Positions 48,075 to 59,252 of a DNA stretch of 64,000 nt are shown one piece after another. The DNA is taken from NCBI GenBank assembly GCA_038501785.1, contig JBAMJR010000170.1, positions 3,608,001-3,672,000 of the forward strand. The letters run 5' to 3'. A program made the translations under genes and the position numbers. The DNA is from Myoxocephalus aenaeus. Taxonomy: Eukaryota > Chordata > Actinopteri > Perciformes > Cottidae. Each line of letters opens with the position of its first letter. Within the stretch, counting starts at the first letter, position 1. The notes beneath the pieces were generated by a model. It worked only from the letters and a program-made list of their open reading frames with translations, did not search any database and was not told the DNA's origin.

Positions 48075-48671
48075 ATGAAGCGGTCTAAACCATCTGGAGC
48101 ACAGGGACGAAAACGAAAAAAGGAAGAAGAGGAAAAGAAAGTCAAGTATAGAGGTAAGTCTTCTCATCTCAGCCATTAAGGTGTCAAACGAAATACATTT
48201 AGTAGTGTGCATCACCTAATATTGGACGTTTCATTGCTGTCACTTAGGCTAGCTATAGCTAGCTAGCAACTGTTACTTTGCTAATTTGCTATGTAGGCTA
48301 TTACTAGCAAACGTAACTTCACTGATAACCTACATGGATGTACATGTCAAAAGACCAGTATCTGGATAATGTATGCTAGTTATGAAGTACAGTTGCTGTC
48401 TACATTCATTATAAATGGCATAAGTTCTGTTTAGTGAATTCACAACTAGCAGGTGCATACACACACAGTAACCATTTGGGGGATAGTGGTGGTGTTCACC
48501 CTTCTGTACAGTTCCTCCCCAGGAATATACTAAAATGTATATGTGTTTTTTGTTTTGTTTTGTTTTTATTTTTTATTTTTGTTTTAAATTGGCCAGATGC
48601 ACTCAGGCAATTTTTTCAGAGGCCGGCACCTGCTGGAGAAAGGACGCCTGATTCGCCTCCCTCTGAACTTT
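48075..48671 (+). pseudogene. First two exons of a hAT transposase (ZMYM1/TTF-type), 3' part missing
   Basis: Exon 1 at 48075-48153 encodes MKRSKPSGAQGRKRKKEEEE and ends at a GTAAGT donor. Exon 2 at 48597-48671 encodes DALRQFFQRPAPAGERTPDS and ends at GTAAGTAG. This is the N terminus typical of fish hAT-derived proteins with a TTF-type zinc finger. The zinc finger, catalytic core and dimerisation domain do not follow. Upstream, 47822-47970 holds two copies, 99 bp apart, of GCTGATTGGCCAAGAC.C with CCAAT boxes, which may be the transposon promoter. Confidence 0.6.
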
Positions 48672-48949
48672 GTAAGTAGCCTACACAACTAGTACTATTG
48701 TTGCTGTTTGTTTTATTGTTATTATTATTATTATCAATTATTACTTTCATAATCACATCACATTAATACTACTAATTGTAATCAGTAGCATTATTTAGCC
48801 TTGTAGCAGTGGTGGCAGTAATTGTAATTTATCTACTACAAGTTACATGGTCAGATAAAATGTATTTGTACAATGCAACTATGTGGTAGGATGATAGAAA
48901 TGACCAAATGCAATTGTGTAACGAACAGCATGGATGAACTCGAAAAACG

Positions 48950-49370
48950 AGTTCTCTGCCGGTGTTCTGGATTGAAATCTAGGAAGAATATCCTGAGATC
49001 GTCAAAAAAGCAGTGAAAACCTGCTTCCATTTCCAACATCCTGTCTTTGTGAAGCAGGGTTTAAGTTAAGTTATGGAGTAGACTGGACAACACACGTCGG
49101 GTGTTATTGTCTCCCATCACCCCGAGATAGGACCGGCGTGTTGCAGAGAAACAAGCTCAGGGCTCCCATTAATTCGGCGTAATGGTGAGTTATATTTGTA
49201 TGCACTCTAAATTGTCGTTATGCCGGTCGTATCACTTTATTACGTCATATTTATTACATCATATTTATTACGTCATATTTATCGCTCACACCGTGAAGGC
49301 CGGTCCGTGAAAATATTGTTTGACACAAAACCGGTCCGTACGGCTTAAAAAAGGTTGGGGACCGCTGCTT
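48950..49370. mobile_element. Non-autonomous hAT-like fragment, related to 58680-58945
   Basis: Shared order of blocks with 58680-58945: ATCCTGAGATCG.CAAAAAAG, AACCTGCTTCCATTT, CATCCTGTCTTTGTG, GTGTTGTCTCCC-type and CCGGTCCGT near the end. The right end, AAGGTTGGGGACCGCTG, is typical of fish hAT derivatives. The left end is uncertain. Confidence 0.6.
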
Positions 49371-49435
49371 TAGAGGAAAGGACATTGCATCATAACTACC
49401 TAGCTTAGTGAAAATGTAGACGTATTCTCTAAATC

Positions 49436-49690
49436 CTTTCCTGTCGGCGCCCCGGGCGACCCCAGCTCCCCGCGCGACCCCAGCCCCCCGCGCCCCGCCG
49501 GCACCCCGGGCGACCCCAGCCCCCCGCGCCCCGCCGGTACCCCGGGCGACCCCAGCCCCCCGCGTCCCGCCGGCACCCCGGGTGACCCCAGCTCCCCGTG
49601 TCCCCTCGGCGGCATGGACGACCCCAGCCCCCGTGTCCCGTCGGTGCCCCGGCCGGCTTCCTGCTGCCAGCCGGTCGCCGATCTTGGTTC
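49436..49690. repeat. GC-rich minisatellite, about 45-bp unit
   Basis: Four or more copies of a unit containing CGCCCCGCCGGCACCCCGGG and CGACCCCAGCCCCCCG. On the - strand it reads as a collagen-like Gly/Pro repeat, but I see no gene context. Confidence 0.9.
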
Positions 49691-49854
49691 CAGCCGTGGA
49701 ACAGCAGTGGAATAATAGGAATATATGAATAAAATTGTCGATAAATGTCTAATACCAAATTCTGTATTATCGTTTTTTTACTAGAATTGTTGTCTGTCAA
49801 CAGTTTTCAGAACAAGAACAAACGATGTACTATATATAAAAAACTAACTATTTA

Positions 49855-50540
49855 CTATGTTTACACAATGTGCAAACCGTAAGTACCGGAAGGAATGCCC
49901 TCGTACTGATGTGAACGCCTTCACAAAAAAGTCAGCGAGAGGCTCCATGAGATGGATCCGTGATGGCCCCATCGTTTATGTGAAAAGGATGGACACGAGG
50001 GAAGTATCGGTCTGCTCCACAATTAACACTGCATACTCCGGGCCAACTGGGAAGAGGAGGGTGTAGCAGCAAGATGGCTCGTGGAAAAGGGCATCAGTCT
50101 GTCAGACCAGCTCATTCAGTATTACTCTGCACAACACAAAACCATGCGCTGGTACAGAAAGCTTTTTTAAAGTAATTTTCTGCACATTGCCACCACCAAC
50201 AGCTACATTCTCTACAAGGAACCATGTCTGGCCCTGCGAACAAAACCCATGACACACAGAGATTTCATGGAGGAGCTGACTGCTGAGCTCTGTGGCAAGC
50301 CGCTCCGCACCGCTCCGCACCGCTCCGGCCCAGGCAACGCTCCAACCCAGGCACCTGCACGTCATCTTCCTTCGTCTATCTCTGCTGCTGCTGCAGCCTG
50401 CCCCAAAATGAAGGATTTGCGAGTATTGCAAAAGCAAAGGCTTGCGAAAAGTCACACCATGGAAGTGCAGTGAGGTTTCCCTCTGCCTGCAGTCGGACAG
50501 AAACTGTTTCAAGGCATGGCATGACATTGAAGCAAGCCAT
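49855..50540 (+). pseudogene. piggyBac-type transposase, C-terminal remnant
   Basis: Readable pieces in order: KKSARGSMRWIRDGPIVYVK, MDTREVSVCST (the region of the third catalytic Asp), SLSDQLIQYYS, HKTMRWYRKLF, NSYILYKE and MTHRDFMEELTAELCGK. The cysteine-rich end is CSEVSLCLQSDRNCFKAWHD. Several frameshifts and a stop break it, and the N-terminal half is missing. Confidence 0.85.
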
Positions 50541-50699
50541 ATTCATATTGTAAATAATCTGAATGTGTTCATATTTTTTTCTTCTGTTTTCTATTTCTGA
50601 ATTTTTTTTTAATGTATAATACAGTTTTTTATTTGAAAACAAAAAATGTAAAGTTATGTTTTCACAAGAGATATGAAGAATTTCCAAAATCTCGATTTT

Positions 50700-51110
50700 G
50701 GAAATTCGCAGCCGCTGCCGGTTGCTGCTAACAGGTGCCGCTGCCGCCCCTGTGCCGCAGCCAAGGCTGGTTCTTGCTGCCTCCCCCGTGCCGCAGCCAA
50801 GGCCGCAGTCCACGGCCGCAGTCCACGGCGATTCCTGCGGCCGCCTCCGAGCCGTGGCCAACTCTGTTGCCGCCGCCCCGTGTCCTGTCGGTGATCCCGG
50901 CTTCCTGCCTCCAGCTGGCAGTCCGGCCGATCCCTGCTCCACGTTTTCAGCCGGCGGTCCGGCCGATCCCGGCTCCACGTCTCCGGTTGGCGGTCCGGCC
51001 GATCCTGGTTCCAGCTGGTCTCCCGCCGGCTCCAGAACCCGGTTCCCCGCCGGCGCTGCAGCCGGTTCCAGACCCCGGTTCCCCTTCGGTGTCGCATCCG
51101 GCTCCCCAAT
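50700..51110. repeat. GC-rich Pro/Ala-type low-complexity block
   Basis: Repeats of GTGCCGCAGCCAAGGC and CCGGCGGTCCGGCCGATCC motifs, open in several frames. Related GC-rich wording (GCCGCAGCC..CGCCGGTT) occurs in the 52166-54295 duplication. I regard it as part of a repetitive element and not a gene. Confidence 0.6.
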
Positions 51111-51129
51111 GACATCAGGACAGCAGAAA

Positions 51130-52160
51130 GTCTCTACATCTTCCGTCGCAAACTAAAAACACTTTCCGACTGTACCTTGGCTTTCTTGAATAAATTGTAT
51201 TGTAATAAATAAATGCTTAAATAAATGTATAAATAAATACAGGAATAAATAAATATAAGTTGATACCTAAACAGGACATCATTAACTAAATCTATTTCTA
51301 CATTTCTGTATTTCTTCATTTATTGTGTCTGTATGTATTTCTTCATTTATTTATGCCTGTATTTCTGTGTCTTTATATGCAAATGAGCTGGGGCGGTCCA
51401 AACCTCATTGTTAAACAGGATTGGTCAAGTAGGGGAGCAAGACAGAAGCAACTGATCCCTAGCACATGGCCCCTGTAGATGAAGTCAAAAAGCTGTCTAG
51501 GCTAGGGTGACCATGTTCATAACACCAAAAAGGAGGACACTATGCGTTATTTTGTCAGGCTGTGAATAATTGCATTTTATTAAGTGTGAAGAGAGGGGAT
51601 ATGAGCCCTTGTTACTGTAATTGATCTCCTTGGAGCATACCCTGCTTTATCAATTAATTAATATGTATTTAAATTTTTTATATGTAATATATATATATAT
51701 ATATATATCTTATATATATGTAATATATCATTAATATGTAATTGTTAATTGTAATTAACAATTAATTAATATGTATTTTGTTATGTATTTATATATATAT
51801 ATACTTGTATATTTTTATATAATTGCAATCAATTCGGTAAAAAATAATAAGACACCGCTGTAGTTCAAAGTAAAAGTTCAATTAAAATCTTAAGTTATGA
51901 ATCTTAACCTTTCCCTCCGTCAAACTGATGTAACGTTACTGTGAATAAATAATAAACTAATAAAGATTGCTCTTTAGACCCTCAAAACAGAATTATATCT
52001 CATGTTTAACCCCTACGGAGAAATCGGAGCCAGCAGATCATTTCAAAAAGTCCTGCCGGGATCAGGCTGCTGGCGGGACTCACCGGTCCCGCGAGCAGGA
52101 CCTCAACTCGTCGCCGTATCTTTTTAAGTCGGCTGATTCTTGACTAACTGACCACAGATT
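51130..52160. other. AT-rich repeat DNA
   Basis: AAAT-rich stretch (51185-51260) opposed by its complement (51315-51355), TA-rich tracts (51680-51810), and GGTGACCATGTTC..AAAGGAGGAC near 51510, which resembles ends of fish hAT-like repeats. No gene. Confidence 0.45.
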
Positions 52161-52662
52161 TGATGCTTAAACAACTAACTTCTCGCCTGAAAAGATCCTA
52201 AAAGTACATGTTGTGACTCAACAACAGTAGTATTCAGAGAACGGCAACTTTCAGTTGTGTGTTTTCTCATCAAGTACAGAGAAGAACGCGTATTGAGAAA
52301 CGGCTGCTGGAGACATGTCGGCATTGGGTTTTAGTCAACCCCGGTTTCCCCATCTACGTCCGCTGCCAGCCCAGGTCCCGGCTACTGCTTCCGTGCCACC
52401 GTCCACGGCCGCTGCCGCCTCCCGCTGCCGCTTCCTTGCCGCAGCCGGTTCCCGCTGCCTCTCCCGTGCCGCAGCCTACGCCGGTTACTGCTGACGTTGC
52501 CGCCCCCCACTGCCGCCCCCGTGTTGGCAGCCAACGCCGGCTGCCGCCTCCATGCCGCAGCCAACGCCGGTTCCCGCTGCCGGTTCCCGCTGCCGGTTCC
52601 CGCTGCCGGTTCCCGCAGCATGGCAGAAAAACACCAGCAACAGCAAATGTACATTTTGAATA

Positions 52663-52718
52663 GGTCAGCTGAGTACAAGTAAACAGTTGGGACACTGTTT
52701 ACTTGTACTCAGCTGACC
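52663..52718. repeat. Perfect 24-bp-arm hairpin upstream of exon 1, copy 1
   Basis: Left arm GGTCAGCTGAGTACAAGTAA... (52663-52686), right arm 52695-52718, loop TTGGGACA. It lies about 155 bp before the start codon at 52874. Not present upstream of gene A. Confidence 0.95.
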
Positions 52719-52873
52719 TGAGCCACACAAATGTTTCAACATCCAAATGTTGATTGTAAGCTGGACTTTCAGAAAGTCAATAAACCCATACCATACGGTC
52801 AAAGTACGTAGAGGGCTGCCTTTAAAATTGATGGATGAACCGTTGATTTCAAGAATTCTTCAGAACCGAGAAG

Positions 52874-53188
52874 ATGGAAACACTTTGGATTTTGGGGGTT
52901 CTGCTGTCTATCTGCAGCCTCTCCTTTAGTCAAGGTAATGCATTACATATTGTATTTTCACCACTTATATGTAATAGGATGTATAGGATATTTGTACATG
53001 TAAAATTGTTTATTCTTTTCCATTTATTTAGAATGTAATCTACAGCTTCTGGAGAATGTAGATTTCTCTGGAACAAACATCAAATTTGTCTTTTCTCCTG
53101 ATGCCAATCACTGTCAGCTGCTTTGCACCCAGCACCCCGCATGTCTCTACTTCACCTTTGTTCGTGCTGACTGGACCAAGGACAACAG
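52874..53188 (+). other. Extra upstream copies of exons 1 and 2 of apple gene B
   Basis: Exon 1 copy 52874-52934 (METLWILGVLLSICSLSFSQ) and exon 2 copy 53032-53188, both with intact splice sites. Exon 2 ends in phase 2 but the following exon 2 copy needs phase 1, so joining exon 2 to exon 2 would shift the frame. Only exon 1 to the second exon 2, or exon 2 straight to exon 3, keeps it. They may act as an alternative 5' end or be unused. Confidence 0.85.
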
Positions 53189-53727
53189 GTATACAACAAG
53201 CAGTGCTACCATGAATTGAAACAAGTAATACTTAAACAACTAACTTCTCGCCTGAAAAGATCCTAAAAGTACATGTTGTGACTCAACAACAGTAGTATTC
53301 AGAGAACGGCAACTTTCAGTTGTGTGTTTTCTCATCAAGTACAGAGAAGAACGCGTATTGAGAAACGGCTGCTGGAGACATGTCGGCATCGGGTTCTAGT
53401 CAACCCCGGTTTCCCCATCTACGTCCGCTGCCAGCCCAGGTCCCGGCTACTGCTTCCGTGCCACCGTCCACGGCCACTGCCGCCTCCCGCTGCCGCTTCC
53501 TTGCCGCAGCCGGTTCCCGCTGCCTCTCCCGTGCCGCAGCCTACGCCGGTTACTGCTGACGTTGCCGCCCCCCACTGCCGCCCCCGTGTTGGCAGCCAAC
53601 GCCGGCTGCCGCCTCCATGCCGCAGCCAACGCCGGTTCCCGCTGCCGGTTCCCGCTGCCGGTTCCCGCTGCCGGTTCCCGCAGCATGGCAGAAAAACACC
53701 AGCAACAGCAAATGTACATTTTGAATA

Positions 53728-53783
53728 GGTCAGCTGAGTACAAGTAAACAGTTGGGACACTGTTTACTTGTACTCAGCTGACC
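53728..53783. repeat. Perfect 24-bp-arm hairpin upstream of exon 1, copy 2
   Basis: Same structure as at 52663, shifted by 1,065 bp, about 155 bp before the start codon at 53939. Confidence 0.95.
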
Positions 53784-53938
53784 TGAGCCACACAAATGTT
53801 TCAACATCCAAATGTTGATTGTAAGCTGGACTTTCAGAAAGTCAATAAACCCATACCATACGGTCAAAGTACGTAGAGGGCTGCCTTTAAAATTGATGGA
53901 TCAACCGTTGATTTCAAGAATTCTTCAGAACCGAGAAG

Positions 53939-54738
53939 ATGGAAACACTTTGGATTTTGGGGGTTCTGCTGTCTATCTGCAGCCTCTCCTTTAGTCAAGG
54001 TAATGCATTACATATTGTATTTTCACCACTTATATGTAATAGGATGTATAGGATATTTGTACATGTAAAATTGTTTATTCTTTTCCATTTATTTAGAATG
54101 TAATCTACAGCTTCTGGAGAATGTAGATTTCTCTGGAACAAACATCAAATTTGTCTTTTCTCCTGATGCCAATCACTGTCAGCTGCTTTGCACCCAGTAC
54201 CCCGCATGTCTCTACTTCACCTTTGTTCGTGCTGACTGGACCAAGGACAACAGGTATACAACAAGCAGTGCTACCATGAATTGAAACAAGTAATACTTAT
54301 TTATTTTTCATGAAACAGGATGGTGAAAACACATTTTAGACTTTGAGAGAATTGTATGAAAACAAACTCCAACTGTCACAATAAATATTTTTTTACATTT
54401 TTTATTAATTTTAAATTTAGAGCTACCATACATTACCAGAAGTCAAATGAAAACAAACAGTTTATCTAATGTCTTTTGCAACCGTACATTAGAGGTATTA
54501 TCTATAAAAACAAATGTGTTTGCTTAAATGTCATGTATAGGCTTTATACTTTTTGTCAATTTGCGCTCCAACTGTGACCATGGACATAACACTGTCGTTA
54601 CACTTTCTCGTGTTTACGTTACTAAAGGCCACCGCAGTTCTCCGACATGCTTGGAAGAGAGTGTGAGCCCCTCAGGGTGTACAGTTGAGGCCACTAGGTC
54701 ACCAATAAATCCTTCACACTGATAAAGATAAAGTCAAA

Positions 54739-54817
<79 letters not shown>

Positions 54818-57421
54818 CATGTGCCTCTCTCTGCAGGCACTTCTACTGCTACCTCAAGACCAGTTCCTCTGGACAGCCCAATGCGCGGACTCCACTACAG
54901 GGTGTCACCTCTGGATTTTCTCTCAAACCCTGCAGCTCAGATCCACGTAGGCTCACAACACTTTTGTAACTAACAAGTAACAGTGTTACATAATTCAATT
55001 ACAACATAACATTAATTGTACTCGGTTACAGTTACTGAAAAAAAAGAAAAAAGAAAGTAAATTATTAAATTGCACTTACTAATTCCAAAAGGGTTGGAGC
55101 TGAATATTTTGGTAAAAAAGCTTCTGTGTAGAATACTATAACATTCATGCTGTTGCTGTTTGAATCTCATTTCAAGTTATATTGAAGAACTTTTAATTAA
55201 AGCTTGACAGTAATCAGAAATGAGTACTGTTGTGATGTTTACACTGCTGGTTTGAGTTTATGTTATTAGCACTTTTTAGCTTTATTGCCTAGTTTAACAC
55301 ACGTGTTAGAAACACTAATCAAATCAACAGGGTAACTAATCTGTAACCTATTACATTTCTAACCTTCTACACTGTTGATTATTGAGCCCACTCTCCTTTA
55401 CTCTCTCTGTCTGCCAGAGCCTTGTCTGCCTCAGCTTTACCATAACATAGACTTCCCAGGGCCAGACTACCAAACCTTGTTCACAGCCGACTATGAGGAG
55501 TGTCAGAGAGTCTGCACACAGGACCCTACCTGTCAGTTCTTTACTTTTGTCACTGCGGTCTTCACACCAGAGAGAATCAGGTAAAACTGGATCACGCAAT
55601 GTTTCACTGCTGTTGAAGTCAAATTGTCATTGTATCCTCTCTCACTAGTTGTTACACACAGTTGGTGTAATTCAAACAACGAGAGGGAGGCTTTGTTCTG
55701 GCACCACCATAGGCTCTCCAATGCTCTCCAATTACTTAATTATGCAATTTCTTGTTCTGTTTTAGGTACAAGTGCCACCTTAAATTCAGCTGGGTAGTAC
55801 CGATAATTCCTATAGCTGAAAGAAAAGCTGGTGTAGTATCTGGATTCTCCCACAGAGCACAAATAACTCAAGGATCTAAACCAGGTACACAAACAGTCAG
55901 AGCAAAAGCATTTGTAATATAGTTTGCAGATTCTTGTGCATGCTTTATTAATGTTTTACCCATGTTTTGTTCAGCGTGTCAGGGTAAGCTTTTTCCCAGC
56001 ACTGACATCCCAGGAAATGACATTGTGGTTCATCCTGCTGCCTCTCCTGAACACTGTCAGGCTCTGTGCTCTGCTCATTCATACTGCACCTTCTTCACTT
56101 TTGTCAGGTAGTCAAACAGTTTTCTCCAATAAAACAATACAATAAGTAATTAGAGAGTGCTTTTATTAGTCTGTTTATTGTTCCAGCAATTTACCTGACA
56201 GTCTCTTAACTGTCCCGACGTGGTTAAATATTTAATTATCCTTTTCAGTCAGATCTGTTCTCGAATTTTAAAATATAGAAATACTTTTATTCTAGGTCAA
56301 ATTTTTGTTTCTTCTTTTTTTGCAGCAACAACTTCAACTGTCAGCTGAAGAATAACAAAAATGAAATGGTGCTCAAAGCCAAAGAAGGAGTCACATCTGG
56401 ATTACCAGCACGGTTCTGTCAGCTGGATAACAGTATGTATTATTTACAAACTCTAAAACACACTTTCAGTAGACCATCTCAGACCAAAGACCATCTGAAC
56501 TATATGGATTGACTAATTCAATAATGATTATATATTTCCCCCATGGCAATGGATTGGTCATTCTATAGTAGATATATATTCTTCACTTTATCAATGAAAA
56601 CAACTACTGGTTGGAGACACAACATGTTCTCCAGACATTGATGGCTCCCAGATGATCCATCCTAATAATCTTGTCTTTTGAGTTGAGGGAATTGTCTCAA
56701 CAATTATGAATGGGCTGCCATGGATCTGACTAAACACCTTCTACTTCCCTCGGGATGAAGCCTTCTTTTCATAGCTGCCTTATAGCAGCATGCTGTGGTC
56801 TTGTTTGCATTATGAAGCGTTTGATTCTTAGTAGTTAGAACAACTAGAATCGAAGCACTGTGCTAGAAGTTCAAATCTGAAAAAATTATGGGAATGTCAG
56901 AAAAACCTTTGTGATGTTCCTCTCTGTTACCAGGCTGGGTTCAGGTCGCTCTTGAAGGTGTAGATTTCCGAAGTAATGACATTCGCTATGAGCTGATGGA
57001 CGATGCAGACACTTGTCAGAAGACCTGTACTGATGATCCTAACTGCCAGTTCTACACCTATGTCAAGACAACTTTCTTCAACAGCGAGTACAGGTATAAT
57101 CTTTATGCATGCATGCAAACCTGCATTAACACAAATACTTTCCTTTTGTTGTTTCTTATACAATTGTTCCAACAATTCAGGCAATACCCATAACACATCA
57201 GCAATCAGACACCATTGCAGCCCCTCTTTGTACATTATGACAGCTGTATTTATGGTGCATATTTAAAGATGCTGTCATTGATCTTGTCTTTTAGGCGCCG
57301 CTGCTATCTCAAGCGTTCCATCACCATGCCTGCTCCTCCTAAAGTTACCAAACTGGCCAATGTTGTATCAGGCTTCCAACTGAGGAACTGCATGCATAGT
57401 GCTCCACATAGTGTTGCTTAA
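53939..57421 (+). CDS. Four-apple-domain secreted protein, kalliklectin-like, gene B
   Basis: Nine exons: 53939-53999, 54097-54253, 54837-54946, 55418-55580, 55766-55884, 55975-56107, 56326-56432, 56934-57093 and 57295-57421 (TAA), all phases matching, giving 378 residues. Same plan as gene A: signal peptide, four apple domains, no protease domain. Exon 5 has a 9-bp in-frame insertion and the C-terminal tail is two residues shorter. Domain 2 lacks its last cysteine and domain 4 its first, as in gene A. The first apple domain reads ECNLQLLENVDFSGTN. I chose the downstream copy of exon 1 because its exon 2 flows into the normal intron 2. Expected to be secreted, possibly a mucosal lectin; function is inferred from architecture. 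Confidence 0.88.
54740..54815 (+). repeat. (CA)n microsatellite before exon 3 of apple gene B
   Basis: About 37 CA units ending 22 bp before the exon 3 acceptor region; gene A has a CT repeat at the same place. Confidence 0.97.
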
Positions 57422-57937
57422 TCATGGGTACTTGGTTTGTTGGTTGGTCTTAACATCATTTAATTGCTATTTCAGCTGCAGAGGATTCTTTTTGTGTGTA
57501 AACAAGAGCAATAAAACGGTAAAAGCATCAGTCTTCTTTCAGCCTGTTTTATTAATTTGAATGGAGCTAAAGCCAGCAAGTAATTAGCTTAGCTTAGCTC
57601 TGCATAAATATGCCTATCTGCACAAATACAAACACATTGTTGGGGTTTTTGTGTGGATTTACAAGAAAATATTGTTTTTACCATGGGGTACTGTGTTTGT
57701 CAGAGCTGTTATGTGGCATAAAATAAGGTTGTGCAGTGAGACTGAATCAAAACAAGGAGCGGAAACACACTAAAGCAAGTCTGCTGACAGTTAGGGTGCG
57801 AGTGACTGACGTAGTCTGCCTGGGAGAACCCTAGCATTATTTGAAGGACGCAATCGGGTACATATGTGGGGTATTTGCCTTACTCGAAAACTCACCAAAT
57901 TTTGAAATCTTGTCAGGCTTGGTGAAAATAGACGTCA
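57422..57937. other. 3' flank of apple gene B
   Basis: Short 3' untranslated region with AATAAA near 57510, then sequence with TTAGCTTAGCTTAGCTC, a phrase common in fish repeats. No gene. Confidence 0.5.
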
Positions 57938-57945
57938 GATATAGG

Positions 57946-59244
57946 CAGTGGTGTATAAAGTACCCAAAAGCCGTACTTGAGTAAAAGTAAAGATACCTTA
58001 CTGGAAAATTACTCCAGTAAAAGTAAAAGTCACCTATTAAAATACTACTTGAGTAAAAGTCTTAAAGTATCTGATATTTTCTGTACTTAAGTATCAAAAG
58101 TATTTTTCTGATATAAAATGTACTTAAGTATTGAAAGTAAAAGTAGAAGTACATGCTTTTAATAAAAAAGCAATGGGTCAGAGTTTTGAGAATTATGAAG
58201 TTTATTCTTTTAAGTGCTGTGGCCACCATGACCAAGGACAAGGAGTTGTGTTGATACAATAACTGGGTTGGCTGTGATCCATCCACATATATTATGTACA
58301 ACATAATATATTGTACCTAAGTATACTTTTGCATCTACTATGAACTTATCATCATAATTCTCCAAAAAGCAATATGACACTATGAAGGACTTGTAACAGT
58401 GTGGTTATAAGTATGCTCATTCCGCCCGCCGTGGGTCTCTTGGTACCGGTCTGTGGGTCTCTTGGTACCGGTCTGTGGGTCTCTTGGTACCGGGCCACAG
58501 AAAGAATGAATGAAACATTTCAATTAAATAAATAAAAAATCAAGGCCGGAAAGATGTTTTATTGTGAAAAATGACCGCATACATCCGTCTGTGGTAACCT
58601 CAGACGGAATCTCTTGACACATGTCAAGATGTTACGTTACTCTAAAAATGAAACGTAAGTCTGTTACAACTCTGTCGGTGATCTGGAAACCAAGGCAGAG
58701 TATCCTGAGATCGCCAAAAAAGCATGAAAACCTGCTTCCATTTCAACATCCTGTCTTTGTGCAGCGGGTTATAAGTTAAGCAGTATACTGGACTAAAGGT
58801 TTAGTTAGCAGTAGACTGGACATAACGAACACACACGTCAGGTGTCGTTGTCTCCCGTCTTTCCGAGGTCGGACCCGGTCCGTGAAAATATTGTCTTCAC
58901 GTAACCGGTCCGTGACGCATAAAGGTTTGGGAGCGCTGGACTAGAGGATGTAGAGGGAAAATGCAAAACATTGTGATTCGCAAAACCTGCTTGGTGGAGT
59001 CTGTGTTCCACCACAGTCCCCGATGTTTTTTTTCTTTTTCTAAAGATAGATTTGATTTTGTAGCGAGTAACGAAGGTTTCAGGAGAAATGTATCGGAGTA
59101 AAAGTATCATTTTTCTTTGCAAAATGTAGTGAAGTAAAAGTAAAAGTAAACAGAAATATAAATAGTAAAGTAGAGTACAGATATCCCCAAAAACTACTTA
59201 AGTACAGTAACGAAGTATTTCTACTTCGTTACTATACACCACTG
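57946..59244. mobile_element. hAT-type non-autonomous transposon with 8-bp target duplication
   Basis: Ends CAGTGGTGTATAAAGTAC and its complement near 59230-59244 (TATACACCACTG). Flanked by GATATAGG on both sides (57938-57945 and 59245-59252). The subterminal regions are full of AGTAAAAGTAAA repeats, characteristic of a common teleost element. A second element is nested inside. Confidence 0.93.
58432..58945. mobile_element. Second hAT-like element nested in the first
   Basis: Shares blocks with 48950-49370 and ends AAGGTTTGGGAGCGCTGG. The left part holds three tandem copies of GTGGGTCTCTTGGTACCGG. It interrupts the AGTAAAAGT-rich host element, so it inserted later. Exact ends are not certain. 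Confidence 0.65.
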
Positions 59245-59252
59245 GATATAGG

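Larger units (their letters stand above)
52166..54295. repeat. Exact tandem duplication of 1,065 bp covering the 5' end of apple gene B
   Basis: Copy 1 is 52166-53230 and copy 2 is 53231-54295; I find only a handful of single-base differences. Each copy holds a GC-rich block with a 12-bp repeat (GGTTCCCGCTGCC), a perfect hairpin, the 5' flank, exon 1 and exon 2. The joint shows the microhomology CTTA shared with the outer ends (CTTAAAC and CTTATTT). Confidence 0.97.

Noticed and set aside
49400..49800. Collagen-like Gly-rich frames
   Set aside because: They follow the 45-bp minisatellite exactly, lack signal, splice or family evidence, and are open simply because the repeat has no A/T-rich codons.
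52259..52760. Pro/Ala/Arg-rich frames in both strands of the duplicated unit (again at 53324)
   Set aside because: Open in three frames, built from a 12-bp repeat, and identical in both copies because of the recent duplication. No sign of selection on a protein.
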